Shown here piece by piece: positions 1 to 9,904 of a DNA stretch of 64,000 nt. The position numbers and the translations under genes were made by a program. The DNA is taken from NCBI RefSeq assembly GCF_009377195.2, contig NZ_VJXX01000006.1, positions 62,001 through 126,000 of the forward strand, given 5' to 3'. This stretch comes from Arthrobacter bussei (lineage in GTDB: Bacteria; Actinomycetota; Actinomycetes; Actinomycetales; Micrococcaceae). Position 1 is the stretch's first letter, and every line of letters starts with the position of its first letter. The notes under the pieces were generated by a model. It made no database searches. It saw only the letters and a program-made list of their open reading frames with translations, and was not told where the DNA came from.

Positions 1-26
1 AGAAGTAGCTCCAGCGCCCGCTGTAC

Positions 27-63
27 GCACCGCCCCCGCAGGGTCTCCCGGCGGGGGCGGTGC
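27..63 (+). terminator. Intrinsic terminator of an upstream gene
   Basis: A perfect 13-bp inverted repeat (27-39 with 51-63) with an 11-nt loop. It follows a TAG at 6-8 that is probably the stop codon of a gene lying mostly outside the window. There is no clear T run after it, as is common in high-GC actinobacteria. Confidence 0.7.
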
Positions 64-125
64 CGCGTGCGGGGCCTGCCGGGCCGGGCGGACTGTCGGG
101 GTCACGGCCTAGACTTGGAGTCACC

Positions 126-2615
126 ATGGACATGCTCTTCGATCCCTACGTCTCCCCTCCCACCCCTGCCGAGAAGAAGCGGGCACGCGAGGCCGCGATG
201 GCCACGGCGGCGCCGCGTGCGGGGACGGGACCGGCCTCGGGAGACCCTGCCGCGGACCACGTGCCGGCGCGTGCGGGAGTGGACGAGCAGCGCGCGCACG
301 AGCTGCTGCTGGGCATGAATCCGCAGCAGGAGAAAGCCGTCAAGCACGGCGGCTCGCCCCTGCTCATCGTCGCGGGTGCCGGTTCCGGGAAGACCCGCGT
401 GCTGAGCCACCGCATCGCCTACCTCCTGGCCACGGGCCGTTCGCATCCCGGCCAGATCCTCGCCATCACCTTCACCAACAAAGCCGCGGCGGAGATGCGG
501 GAGCGCATCGAGGGGCTCATCGGGGACGTGGCGAAGCGCATGTGGATCTCCACCTTCCACTCCTCCTGCGTCCGCATCCTGCGCCGCGAGGCGGCTTCCG
601 TGGGACTGAACTCCAACTTCTCCATCTACGACTCCGCGGACACCCTGCGCCTCATCACGCTCGTGGCCAAGGGGCTGGACCTGGACCCGAAGAAGGTTCC
701 GCCCAAGGCCATCCAGCACAAGATCTCCGCCCTGAAGAACGAACTCGTGGACGAGGAGTCGTTCGCCTCGACGGTGAACCTCGCGGATCCGTTCGAGCAG
801 GCCGTCGCCGAGGTGTACACGGGCTACGCGCAGCGCATGCGCCAGGCCAACGCCATGGACTTCGACGACCTCATCGCCCAGACCGTCTACATGTTCAGGG
901 CCTTCCCCGGCGTCGCGGACTATTACCGGCGCCGCTTCCGCCACGTCCTCGTGGACGAGTACCAGGACACCAACCACGCGCAGTACGCGCTGGTGCGGGA
1001 GATCGTGGGGGTGCCCGGCGAGTCCACCGACGATCCCGCGGAGCTCACCGTGGTGGGCGACTCCGACCAGTCCATCTACGCGTTCCGCGGGGCGGACGTG
1101 CGCAACATCGTCGAGTTCGAGAACGACTACCCGAGCGCCCGCACGATCCTGCTCGAGCAGAACTACCGCTCCACGCAGAACATCCTGAGTGCGGCGAACG
1201 CCGTGATCTCGCGCAACCCGAACCGGCCCGAGAAGCGCCTGTGGACCGCCGAGGGCAGCGGCGAGAAGATCGTCGGCTACGTCGGCGAGAACGAGCACGA
1301 GGAAGCACGCTTCATCGCCGAGGAGATCGACCGCCTCCAGGACGAGGACGACCTGCGCCCCGGTGACGTGGCGGTCTTCTACCGCACCAATGCGCAGTCG
1401 CGATCCATCGAGGAGATCCTGCTGCGGGTCGGACTGCCCTACAAGGTGGTGGGCGGCACCCGCTTCTACGAGCGCAAGGAGATCAAGGACGCGCTCGCGT
1501 ACCTCCGCGTCCTCGTCAACCAGGACGACGTCGTCAACCTGCGCCGGGTGCTCAACGAGCCGAAGCGCGGCATCGGTGATCGCGCCGAGTACGCCATCGC
1601 GGCCCTCAGTGAACGGGAGCGGATCAGTTTCATGGAGGCGCTGCGGCGCGCCGACCAGGCCCCCGGTATGGCGACGCGATCGGTCAACGCCGTGACCGGA
1701 TTCGTCAAGCTCATCGACGACCTCGCGGAGGTGGCCGGCGGCTCGGGCGCGTCGGCGGCCCTCGAGGCCGTTCTCGAGCAGACCGGCTACCTCGAGCAGC
1801 TGAGGACCAGCAGCGACCCCCAGGACGAGTCGCGCGTCGAGAACCTCGCGGAACTCGTGGCGGTGGTGCGGGAGTTCGAACGGGACAACCCGGAGGGCAC
1901 CCTGGGGGACTTCCTCGAGCAGGTGTCGCTCGTCGCGGACGCGGACCAGATCCCCGACGCCCCCGACGGGTCCGCCGCCGACGTCCAGCGTGCCGTCGAG
2001 GAGGCCCGCCGGCAGGGAGTGGTCACCCTCATGACCCTGCACACCGCGAAGGGGCTCGAGTTCCCCGTGGTCTTCCTGACCGGTATGGAGCAGGGGATCT
2101 TCCCGCACCAGCGCTCGGCCACCGATCCGAAGGAGCTGGCCGAGGAACGCCGGCTCGCCTACGTGGGCCTCACCCGTGCACGCCAGCGTCTCTACATCAC
2201 CCGCTCCGAGGTCCGCAGCATGTGGGGCCAGAGCCAGTACAACCCGGCCAGCCAGTTCGTCGGCGAGATCCCCGAGGAGCTGATCCACTGGAAGCGGGAG
2301 GGCGCCGCGAAGCAGTCGTGGAGTTCGTCCGGCGGGAGCACGAGCGGTCCGCGGTTCAGCGGCTCCTACTGGGGAGCCAGCGGAGGGGGCTTCGCCGGCG
2401 GGAGCGTCGCCCCTGCGAAGGCGATCGGTCGCGTCCAGCCCCAGAAGGAGGTCGTCTCGGTCGCCGTGGGGGACCACGTCAACCACGCGAGCTTCGGCAA
2501 CGGGACGGTGCTCGCGGTCGAGGGCGCGGGTGACAAGACGGTCGCGAAGGTGCGCTTCGACGCCGGCGAGAAGAGGCTGCTGCTGCGCTACGCGCCCCTG
2601 ACGAAGGTGGCCTGA
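126..2615 (+). CDS. pcrA: ATP-dependent DNA helicase PcrA/UvrD (superfamily I)
   Basis: 3'-5' SF1A helicase that unwinds DNA during nucleotide-excision repair and displaces RecA or stalled complexes. The 829-residue product has Walker A GAGSGKT near residue 84, the Walker B/DEYQDT motif near 277, GDSDQSIYAFRG near 312, QNYRST near 343, the TLHTAKGLEF motif near 633 and VGLTRARQRLY near 676. A Gly/Ser-rich linker leads to a C-terminal Tudor-like RNA-polymerase-binding module (GDHVNHASFGNGTV). The frame is open upstream to 60, but the ATG at 126 has a GGAG five bases ahead and gives the family's length. Cytoplasmic. An ATG three codons later is possible but less well placed. Confidence 0.96.
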   Translation: MDMLFDPYVSPPTPAEKKRAREAAMATAAPRAGTGPASGDPAADHVPARAGVDEQRAHELLLGMNPQQEKAVKHGGSPLLIVAGAGSGKTRVLSHRIAYLLATGRSHPGQILAITFTNKAAAEMRERIEGLIGDVAKRMWISTFHSSCVRILRREAASVGLNSNFSIYDSADTLRLITLVAKGLDLDPKKVPPKAIQHKISALKNELVDEESFASTVNLADPFEQAVAEVYTGYAQRMRQANAMDFDDLIAQTVYMFRAFPGVADYYRRRFRHVLVDEYQDTNHAQYALVREIVGVPGESTDDPAELTVVGDSDQSIYAFRGADVRNIVEFENDYPSARTILLEQNYRSTQNILSAANAVISRNPNRPEKRLWTAEGSGEKIVGYVGENEHEEARFIAEEIDRLQDEDDLRPGDVAVFYRTNAQSRSIEEILLRVGLPYKVVGGTRFYERKEIKDALAYLRVLVNQDDVVNLRRVLNEPKRGIGDRAEYAIAALSERERISFMEALRRADQAPGMATRSVNAVTGFVKLIDDLAEVAGGSGASAALEAVLEQTGYLEQLRTSSDPQDESRVENLAELVAVVREFERDNPEGTLGDFLEQVSLVADADQIPDAPDGSAADVQRAVEEARRQGVVTLMTLHTAKGLEFPVVFLTGMEQGIFPHQRSATDPKELAEERRLAYVGLTRARQRLYITRSEVRSMWGQSQYNPASQFVGEIPEELIHWKREGAAKQSWSSSGGSTSGPRFSGSYWGASGGGFAGGSVAPAKAIGRVQPQKEVVSVAVGDHVNHASFGNGTVLAVEGAGDKTVAKVRFDAGEKRLLLRYAPLTKVA

Positions 2616-2780
2616 TCGCCGGAATCCCGCACTTTTCGGGGATACCAGAACAGGCCCGAATTCTACAAAAGATAGAAGTGTGGCCTTACTCACTAAACCG
2701 ATAGTCTGGAAAAGGCCCTCGGGTCGAGGGGGCTAAAGTTCCCTCTGTAAACCTACTTCGACGTAGAAGGACTCTAGCCC
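2616..2780 (+). promoter_or_regulatory. pcrA-sucC intergenic region, probable sucCD promoter
   Basis: A 165-bp gap that is clearly more A+T rich than its surroundings. It holds a short inverted repeat, TTCTA-N7-TAGAA (2661-2677), and candidate -10 hexamers TAGTCT (2703) and TAAAGT (2734). The sucC ribosome-binding site AAGGA lies near 2767. I cannot choose between the -10 candidates by eye. Confidence 0.4.
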
Positions 2781-3947
2781 GTGGACCTGTTCGAATATCA
2801 GGCGCGCGATCTCTTCGAGGCACACGGAGTTCCCGTGCTCGCCGGAATCGTTGCGCACACCCCAGAAGAAGCAAAGGCGGCAGCCGAGAAGATCGGCGGC
2901 GTCGTCGTCGTCAAGGCCCAGGTCAAGGTCGGTGGCCGCGGCAAGGCCGGCGGCGTCAAGGTCGCGAAGACCCCCGACGAGGCCTTCTCCTACGCTTCTG
3001 ACATCCTCGGGATGGACATCAAGGGGCACACGGTCCACAAGGTGATGATCGCGCAGGGCGCGGACATCGCCGAGGAGTACTACTTCTCCGTCCTGCTCGA
3101 CCGGTCCAACCGTAACTACCTGGCCATGTGCTCGGTGGAGGGCGGCATGGAGATCGAGCAGCTCGCCGTCGAGCGGCCCGAAGCGCTCGCGCGCATCGCC
3201 GTCGACCCCGCGACCGGCATCGACCAGGCCAAGGCCGAGGAGATCGTCGACGCCGCCGGGTTCGCGCCCGAACTGCGTGAGGGCGTCATCCACACCATCC
3301 TCAAGCTCTGGGACGTCTTCGTGAAGGAGGACGCCACGCTGGTCGAGGTCAACCCGCTCGTCAAGACGGGCGCTGGGGACATCCTCGCCCTCGACGGCAA
3401 GGTCACCATCGACGAGAACGCCGAGTTCCGCCACGCGGACCACGCCGCACTCGAGGACAAGGACGCCGCCGATCCCCTGGAGGCCAAGGCCAAGGAGAAC
3501 GACCTCAACTACGTCAAGCTCGACGGCGAGGTCGGCATCATCGGGAACGGTGCCGGGCTGGTCATGTCCACGCTCGACGTCGTCGCCTACGCCGGCGAGG
3601 CCCACGGCAACGTGCGGCCCGCGAACTTCCTCGACATCGGAGGTGGAGCGTCCGCCGAGGTCATGGCCGCCGGCCTCGACGTCATCCTCAACGACTCGCA
3701 GGTCAAGAGCGTCTTCGTCAACGTCTTCGGCGGGATCACCGCCTGCGACGCCGTGGCGAACGGGATCGTCAAGGCCCTCGAGATGCTGGGCGACGAGGCC
3801 AACAAGCCTCTCGTCGTGCGCCTCGACGGCAACAACGTCGACGAGGGACGCCGCATCCTCGCCGAGGCGAACCACCCGCTGGTGACCCTCGCCGACACCA
3901 TGGACGAAGGCGCCGACAAGGCCGCCGCGCTGGCCTACGGAAAGTAA
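2781..3947 (+). CDS. sucC: Succinyl-CoA synthetase (ADP-forming), beta subunit
   Basis: Catalyses the substrate-level phosphorylation step of the TCA cycle, succinyl-CoA + ADP + Pi to succinate + CoA + ATP, as a complex with SucD. The 388-residue product begins [13 protein letters not shown], typical of the family. It has an N-terminal ATP-grasp fold with the glycine-rich segment [10 protein letters not shown] near residue 52, the metal-binding region VEVNPL near 190, and a C-terminal CoA-ligase domain with [10 protein letters not shown] near 314. The start is GTG, preceded by AAGGA. It is followed ten bases later by sucD, so the two form an operon. Length and motifs are normal. Confidence 0.97.
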   Translation: MDLFEYQARDLFEAHGVPVLAGIVAHTPEEAKAAAEKIGGVVVVKAQVKVGGRGKAGGVKVAKTPDEAFSYASDILGMDIKGHTVHKVMIAQGADIAEEYYFSVLLDRSNRNYLAMCSVEGGMEIEQLAVERPEALARIAVDPATGIDQAKAEEIVDAAGFAPELREGVIHTILKLWDVFVKEDATLVEVNPLVKTGAGDILALDGKVTIDENAEFRHADHAALEDKDAADPLEAKAKENDLNYVKLDGEVGIIGNGAGLVMSTLDVVAYAGEAHGNVRPANFLDIGGGASAEVMAAGLDVILNDSQVKSVFVNVFGGITACDAVANGIVKALEMLGDEANKPLVVRLDGNNVDEGRRILAEANHPLVTLADTMDEGADKAAALAYGK

Positions 3948-3957
3948 GGGAACACCC

Positions 3958-4860
<903 letters not shown>

Positions 4861-4874
4861 TCCATGCTCGTCCG

Positions 4875-4908
4875 GCAGCCTCCCCCGCACACCCGCGGGG
4901 GAGGCTGC
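4875..4908 (+). terminator. sucCD intrinsic terminator
   Basis: A perfect 14-bp inverted repeat (4875-4888 with 4895-4908) with a 6-nt loop, starting 15 bp after the sucD stop codon. It is very G+C rich and followed by TGTGCGTT rather than a T run. Confidence 0.85.
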
Positions 4909-4920
4909 TGTGCGTTCAGG

Positions 4921-4970
4921 GCAGGTTCGGGGCAGGTTCGGTGCAGGTTCGGTGCAGGTTCGGTGCAGGG
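4921..4970. repeat. 11-bp tandem repeat, about 4.5 copies
   Basis: Four head-to-tail copies of GCAGGTTCGGT (the first ends in G) at 4921-4964, plus a partial fifth copy. It lies immediately downstream of the sucCD terminator. Further GTGCAGG words follow to about 4993. No gene is supported across it. Confidence 0.9.
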
Positions 4971-5160
4971 ACACGTGCAGGAGCACGTGCAGGGGCCGGG
5001 GCGGTGGCTCAGGCGTCCGCCGGTGTCAACGTGGATCCAGGGCCTCTCGCGGCTGCAGGCCGGGCGTGCAGGAACTAGCGTGGGCACGCAGGGCGCGCAG
5101 CCCTCGCGGCTTCAGGCGGCAGCACACACCACCACGACACACGCAGGAGATGCACGGACG

Positions 5161-6588
5161 ATGAGCGGCGCGACGAGGAGCAGGGCGGTCGACACGGCGG
5201 AGGCCGACGGCGACCAGCAGCGGAGGTACCTGCGCCGTGTCACCTGGGTGGCCACCCTCGGCGGCCTGCTGTTCGGCTTCGACACGGGCGTGATCAACGG
5301 CGCGCTGCCCTTCATGGTGGATGACCTCCGCCTGACCCCGGTGACCGAGGGGCTCGTGGCCAGCTCGCTCGTGTTCGGCGCCGCGTTCGGCGCGCTCGCC
5401 GGCGGGCGCCTCGCCGATGCCTACGGGCGCAGGCGGATGATCATCATGCTCGCCGTGGTGTTCCTCGTCGGGACGGTCGGCACGGCCCTCGCGCCGGACG
5501 TCACGGTCATGGTCACCTCGCGGCTGGTTCTCGGACTGGCGGTGGGTGGCGCGTCCGTGATGGTGCCGATCTTCCTCGCGGAGCTCTCGCCGGCCGCGCG
5601 CCGCGGGCAGACCGTCACCCGGAACGAGCTCATGATCGTCACGGGCCAGCTGATCGCCTTCAGCACGAGCGCCTTCCTCGGCACCGTGTTCGGTGACAGC
5701 CACGGGATCTGGCGGTGGATGCTGGTCCTGGCGACCCTCCCCGCGATCGGCCTGTGGATCGGGATGTACTTCGTCCCGGAGAGTCCGCGCTGGCTCGCGG
5801 CGCACGGGGCCTTCGGCTTCGCCCTGAGGGCGCTGCAGCGCCTCCGCCCGCCGGCTGCCGCCCGCATCGAGTACGAGGAGGTGAAGTCCCTCGCCCTGGA
5901 GGACCGCGAGAGGGACAAGGCCGGGATCCGTGATCTGCGCGAGCCGTGGCTGCGGCGCATCGTCGTCGTCGGGCTCGGCCTCGCCGTCATCCAGCAGATC
6001 ACCGGCGTCAACTCGATCATGTACTACGGCACGCAGATCCTGGTCGTCGCGGGTTTCGGTACGCAGGCGGCACTGACCGCCAACATCGCGAACGGCGTCA
6101 TCTCCGTCGCGGCGACCTTCGTCGGCATCTGGCTGCTCGGCAGGGTTGGGCGCCGCCCCATGCTGCTGGTCGGCCAGATCGGGACGACTGCGGCCCTCCT
6201 GGCCATCGGGCTCGTCTCGCTGCTGGTGCCGGAGGGCACCGCGCGCGGGTTCCTCGTCCTCGCGCTCACCGTGACCTTCCTGGCCTTCCAGCAGGGCGCC
6301 ATCTCGCCGGTCACCTGGCTCATGCTGTCGGAGATCTTCCCGATGCGGCTGCGCGGGCTCGGGATGGGCGCCGCGGTGTTCGTGCTGTGGATGGTCAACT
6401 TCGCCGTCAGCCTCAGCTTCCCGATCCTCATGGATGCCATCACCATCTCCAACACCTTCTTCGTGTTCGTGGTCCTCGGAGTCGCGGCGATCCTCTTCGC
6501 CCGGCGCTACATCCCCGAGACGCGCGGACGCACCCTGGAGGAGATCGAGCGCCGGTTCAAGGAGGACGCGGGCGGCTCCGTGCGATAG
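5161..6588 (+). CDS. MFS sugar/polyol:proton symporter (sugar porter family)
   Basis: A 475-residue, 12-helix major facilitator of the sugar-porter family, probably taking up a hexose, pentose or inositol with protons. Signatures are GLLFGFDTGVINGAL in TM1, GRLADAYGRRR in the TM2-3 loop, PESPRWL before the central cytoplasmic loop, QQITGVNSIMYYG in TM7, GRVGRRPMLL in the TM8-9 loop and PETRGRTLEEIE at the end of TM12. The frame stays open upstream to 4864, but the ATG at 5161 has AGGAGA ten bases ahead and places TM1 correctly. The substrate is not decidable; IolT-like inositol carriers look similar. An alcohol dehydrogenase follows after 75 bp. Confidence 0.9.
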   Translation: MSGATRSRAVDTAEADGDQQRRYLRRVTWVATLGGLLFGFDTGVINGALPFMVDDLRLTPVTEGLVASSLVFGAAFGALAGGRLADAYGRRRMIIMLAVVFLVGTVGTALAPDVTVMVTSRLVLGLAVGGASVMVPIFLAELSPAARRGQTVTRNELMIVTGQLIAFSTSAFLGTVFGDSHGIWRWMLVLATLPAIGLWIGMYFVPESPRWLAAHGAFGFALRALQRLRPPAAARIEYEEVKSLALEDRERDKAGIRDLREPWLRRIVVVGLGLAVIQQITGVNSIMYYGTQILVVAGFGTQAALTANIANGVISVAATFVGIWLLGRVGRRPMLLVGQIGTTAALLAIGLVSLLVPEGTARGFLVLALTVTFLAFQQGAISPVTWLMLSEIFPMRLRGLGMGAAVFVLWMVNFAVSLSFPILMDAITISNTFFVFVVLGVAAILFARRYIPETRGRTLEEIERRFKEDAGGSVR

Positions 6589-6663
6589 GGCGAGCCGCCC
6601 GTGGCTTGTAGTGTGGCGACGGGGGACCACCGATTGCGTCAGGCAAGCTTCCAGGAGGACATC

Positions 6664-7719
6664 ATGCGCGCCACCATCATCCACGGGCCCGGCGACATCC
6701 GCGTCGAGGACCGCGACTACCCGACCATCATCCGGTCGACGGACGCCGTCGTCAGGGTCACCGCGTCCTGTGTCTGCGGGTCGGACCTGTGGCCCTACCG
6801 CGGCGTCCGTCCCACGAAGGAGCCGAAGGCCATCGGCCACGAGTTCGTCGGCGTCGTCGAGTCGGTGGGCGATGACGTCCGCGATCTCGCCGTCGGCGAT
6901 TTCGTGATCGCGCCCTTCGTCGACAGCTGCGGGACGTGCCCCCAGTGCCTCAACGGGGTCACCGTCGCCTGCGACCACCTCGCGGGCTGGGGCAGCACCG
7001 ATGAGCACGGCGACTTCCTCCAGGGTGGCCAGGGGGAGGCCGTGCGTGTCCCGCAGGCGGACGGGACGCTGCGCAGGGTCGACGGCGTCACCGAGCCGGA
7101 CGCAGCCCTGACCGCGAGCCTCCTCACCCTCTCGGACGTCATGTCCACGGGCCACCACGCCGCCGTCTCGGCGAACGTGGGACCGGGCAGCACCGTCGTC
7201 GTCGTCGGTGACGGCGCCGTCGGACTGTGCGGGGTCCTCGCGGCCAAGCGCCTCGGCGCGGAGCGCATCATCGCCATGTCGCGGCACGAGGACCGGCAGG
7301 CGCTCGCGCGCGAGTTCGGCGCGACGGACATCGTGGCGGAGCGGGGCGACGAGGGCGTGGCGAAGGTCCGCGAACTGCTCGGCGGAGTGCTCGCGGACTC
7401 GGTGCTCGAGTGCGTCGGGACCAAGGAGTCGATGGACCAGGCGCTGCGCAGCACGCGGCCGGGCGGCCATCTCGGGTTCGTCGGCGTCCCCGCCGGCGGT
7501 CCGGAGCTTCCCATCGGCGTGCTCTTCGCGAAGAACATCACGGTGGGTGGTGGCATGGCCCCGGCGCACACCTACATCCCCGAACTGCTGAAGGACGTCT
7601 TGGCCGGGACCATCAATCCCGGCCGCGTGTTCGACGTCGAGATGCCGCTGGAGGACGCCGCGGAGGCGTACCGGGCCATGGATGAGCGGCGCGCCATCAA
7701 GGTGCTGCTCAAGCCCTGA
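6664..7719 (+). CDS. Zinc-dependent alcohol dehydrogenase (MDR family)
   Basis: Medium-chain NAD(P)-dependent dehydrogenase of 351 residues. Catalytic zinc ligands are Cys38 (CVCGSD) and His59-Glu60 (GHEF). Structural zinc cysteines 89, 92, 95 and 103 lie in SCGTCPQC and VACDH. A Rossmann fold starts at VVVVGDGAVGL near 179. The start at 6664 follows AGGAGG with ideal spacing; the frame upstream to 6601 lacks a signal. The substrate is unknown, and family members act on secondary alcohols, polyols or threonine-like compounds. The preceding sugar porter may supply substrate, though the 75-bp gap does not prove co-transcription. Confidence 0.9.
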   Translation: MRATIIHGPGDIRVEDRDYPTIIRSTDAVVRVTASCVCGSDLWPYRGVRPTKEPKAIGHEFVGVVESVGDDVRDLAVGDFVIAPFVDSCGTCPQCLNGVTVACDHLAGWGSTDEHGDFLQGGQGEAVRVPQADGTLRRVDGVTEPDAALTASLLTLSDVMSTGHHAAVSANVGPGSTVVVVGDGAVGLCGVLAAKRLGAERIIAMSRHEDRQALAREFGATDIVAERGDEGVAKVRELLGGVLADSVLECVGTKESMDQALRSTRPGGHLGFVGVPAGGPELPIGVLFAKNITVGGGMAPAHTYIPELLKDVLAGTINPGRVFDVEMPLEDAAEAYRAMDERRAIKVLLKP

Positions 7720-7733
7720 CCCGTACGCTCCAC

Positions 7734-7763
7734 CGGAGGGCCCGTCCGTGGACGGGCCCTCCG
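7734..7763 (+). terminator. Terminator of the alcohol dehydrogenase gene
   Basis: A perfect 14-bp inverted repeat (7734-7747 with 7750-7763) starting 15 bp past the stop codon, followed by the short GTCGTC tract. Confidence 0.8.
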
Positions 7764-7848
7764 TCGTCGGACGGCGTGCGCGCCCACCGCCCGCCGGCGC
7801 GTCCGCCCGGCGGCGTGCCCCGAGCCGGCGACCGGGCAGAATGGGGAC

Positions 7849-8304
7849 ATGACACCCACGCCCTACCTGATCTCGCGCGAGCGGCTCATCGACGCCCCTG
7901 CGGACCGCATCTTCGAGGTGCTGGCGACGCCGGCCCTGCACAGCGTGATCGACGGTTCGGGAACGGTGCGCGGGGAGCAACCCAACGGTCCGGCCCGGCT
8001 GTCCCTGGGTGCGAGATTCGGGATGGACATGCGCATGGGAGCCTCCTACAAGATCCTCAACCGGGTGGTGGAGTTCGAGGAGGGGCGCCGCATCGCGTGG
8101 CGGCACTTCTCCGCACACGTGTGGCGCTACACGCTGGAGCCGCGCGGTACATCCACGCTCGTGCGGGAGGAGTGGGACGGCAGGGCCGTGCGGTGGCGTT
8201 TCGTCTTCCGCCTCACGGGCTTCACCCGGCGCCACCCGGCCAGTATCGAGGCCACGCTCGGACTCCTCGAGGACCATGTTCTGCAGGAGCGGGACGCGGC
8301 CTGA
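7849..8304 (+). CDS. SRPBCC-family (START-like) ligand-binding protein
   Basis: A 151-residue protein with the polyketide cyclase/dehydrase (SRPBCC) pattern. It opens with ISRERLIDAPADRIFEVLATPALHSVIDGSG, the usual first strand and helix. It then has alternating strands (GMDMRMGASYKILNRVVEFEEGRRIAWRHF) and a long C-terminal helix (ASIEATLGLLEDHVLQ). Members bind hydrophobic ligands in a deep cavity; no catalytic residues can be assigned. The ATG at 7849 is the first in frame, with GGGCAGA about eight bases ahead. It stands alone between a terminator and the convergent VIT gene. Confidence 0.8.
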   Translation: MTPTPYLISRERLIDAPADRIFEVLATPALHSVIDGSGTVRGEQPNGPARLSLGARFGMDMRMGASYKILNRVVEFEEGRRIAWRHFSAHVWRYTLEPRGTSTLVREEWDGRAVRWRFVFRLTGFTRRHPASIEATLGLLEDHVLQERDAA

Positions 8305-8355
8305 CGCCCACGCGGGCTGCGTCCCCGGGAGGGTGCCGGGGCCGGCCCGCTCCAG

Positions 8356-9453
8356 CTAGGCGATCGACGTGCCGAAGAGCAGCCCGAGGAGATAGGTGAC
8401 GCCCGCCGCGCCCAGTCCGATGGCCAGTTGCCGCAGCGCCAGCCGCAGCGGCGAGGCTCCGGACAGCAGGGCGACGACGGCGCCGGTGGCCAGCAGCGCG
8501 AGTCCCACCAGCACGCAGGCGACGACGACGGCGGTCAGCCCGCCCAGGCCTGCGAGGTAGGGCAGCACCGGGATGATGGCGCCCGAGGCGAAGAAGCAGA
8601 AGCTCGACGCCGCTGCCCCCAATCCGGTGCCCACCGCCTCGTGCTCGTCGACGTCGTCCTCGGCCTCGGGCCGGAGCGAGAAGCTGGGGTCGCAGTCACA
8701 GCTGTAGAGGCCGAGGCGCTCCGCCGCGCGGTGCTCCGCCGCGGCGGGCGTCATCCCGCGGGCCCGGTACACCAGTGCCAGCTCATTGGCCGCGATGTCG
8801 AGTTCCTTCGCGGCGGTCAGCGTGATCTGCGTGGGACGCGTGGCGGAGAGCAGCTCCCGCTGGGACCGCACGGAGACGTACTCCCCGGCGCCCATCGAGA
8901 GTGCGCCGGCCAGGAGCCCTGCCAGTCCGCTGACCAGGATGAACGCGGTGGACGCGCCGGTGGCACCGATGCCCATGATGAGGGCGAGATTGCTGACGAG
9001 GCCGTCGTTGGCGCCGAAGACCGCGGCCCGGAAGTTGCCGGAGAGCCTGTTGCGGCCGCGGGTCGCCAGCCCGCGGACCACCTCCTCGTGGATCTGCTCG
9101 TCCGCCACCATCGCGCTGGTGGCCGAGGGGTCCGTGGCGTAGGGGGAGCGGCCCTCGGCGCGCTGGGCCAGCGCGAGGACGAACACGGAGCCGAAGCGCC
9201 GAGCGAGCACACCGAGGATCCGGTTGCGCAGGGACGGTCGGAGGGGCCGGCCCACCTCATGGCCCAGCAGGGCGAGCCAGTGCGCCTCGTGCCGGCCCTC
9301 GGCGTCGGCGAGCCCGAGGAGGATCTCGCGCTCCTCGCCGGTCCTGCGGCGGGCGAGGTCCCGGTAGGTCGCGGCTTCGCCACGCTCGTCGGCGAGGTAC
9401 TGCCGCCAGCGTCGGACGTCGTCGCGGGAGGGGGAGTGGTCAGGGGATGTCAC
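8356..9453 (-). CDS. VIT1/CCC1 iron/manganese transporter with N-terminal ferritin-like domain
   Basis: A 365-residue fusion. Residues 1-140 form a rubrerythrin/ferritin-like helical domain with metal-binding Glu/His positions (ADERGEAATYRDLA, ADAEGRHEAHWLALLGHEVG, ADEQIHEEVVRG). The rest is a five-helix CCC1/VIT1 unit starting GNFRAAVFGANDGLVSNLALIMGI, with the cytoplasmic SMGAGEYVSVRSQREL metal-binding segment. Members move Fe2+ or Mn2+ across the membrane. The GTG at 9453 is preceded by GGAG and fits better than upstream codons, which would add about 50 Pro/Arg-rich residues. The fusion is known in actinobacteria. Confidence 0.88.
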   Translation of the reverse strand: MTSPDHSPSRDDVRRWRQYLADERGEAATYRDLARRRTGEEREILLGLADAEGRHEAHWLALLGHEVGRPLRPSLRNRILGVLARRFGSVFVLALAQRAEGRSPYATDPSATSAMVADEQIHEEVVRGLATRGRNRLSGNFRAAVFGANDGLVSNLALIMGIGATGASTAFILVSGLAGLLAGALSMGAGEYVSVRSQRELLSATRPTQITLTAAKELDIAANELALVYRARGMTPAAAEHRAAERLGLYSCDCDPSFSLRPEAEDDVDEHEAVGTGLGAAASSFCFFASGAIIPVLPYLAGLGGLTAVVVACVLVGLALLATGAVVALLSGASPLRLALRQLAIGLGAAGVTYLLGLLFGTSIA

Positions 9454-9904
9454 GCAGTGCTCCGGATTCTCGGGTGCGTGCGCACGTCGGCCGGAGCGGG
9501 AGGCTTCGGCCGGGTACGCACGGGCGTCGGTTCGGCCGAAGGTCTCGCTCGCCGGATGAACCGGTGGATAGCCGGGCGCCGTTGGCGCCAGTATGTCGAC
9601 AGGCCGCACATCCTCGCGGACGCGGAGCTACTCCCCTTCGACGGACCATCCTACCCGAGCGTCACCTGCTGCGTCCCGTGCCCGGCCTGTCCGGGGGGCC
9701 TTCGGCTCCGTGGGTCCCGCGAGTGCAGCGAGTGCCGCGGACGCCGGAGTGCAAGGACGCCGCGGACGCCGCGCCTGCGGTGGGCCCGGACGCCACGTAC
9801 GCCGCGGACGCCGTGCCTGCGGTGGGCCCGGTAGGGTCTGGAGGTTCGGGTACCGTGGCTCGACGAGCCGCGATACAGTCGGAGCAAGAACAGGAAGCAG
9901 GCTT
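9454..9904. other. 451-bp gap without a supported gene
   Basis: This stretch lies between the GTG start of the VIT gene and the ATG of the acyl-CoA ligase, which are divergent. Open frames cross it in several registers but are Arg/Pro-rich composition artefacts. It holds a two-copy 42-bp-period repeat at 9757-9831. I cannot place convincing promoter hexamers for either neighbour, although both must start here. Confidence 0.6.
9757..9831. repeat. Two-copy direct repeat, 42-bp period
   Basis: A segment of about 33 bp beginning ACGCCGCGGACGCCG and ending TGCGGTGGGCCCGG occurs at 9757-9789 and again at 9799-9831, with one or two mismatches and a 9-bp connector. It ends about 75 bp before the acyl-CoA ligase start. 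Confidence 0.85.
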
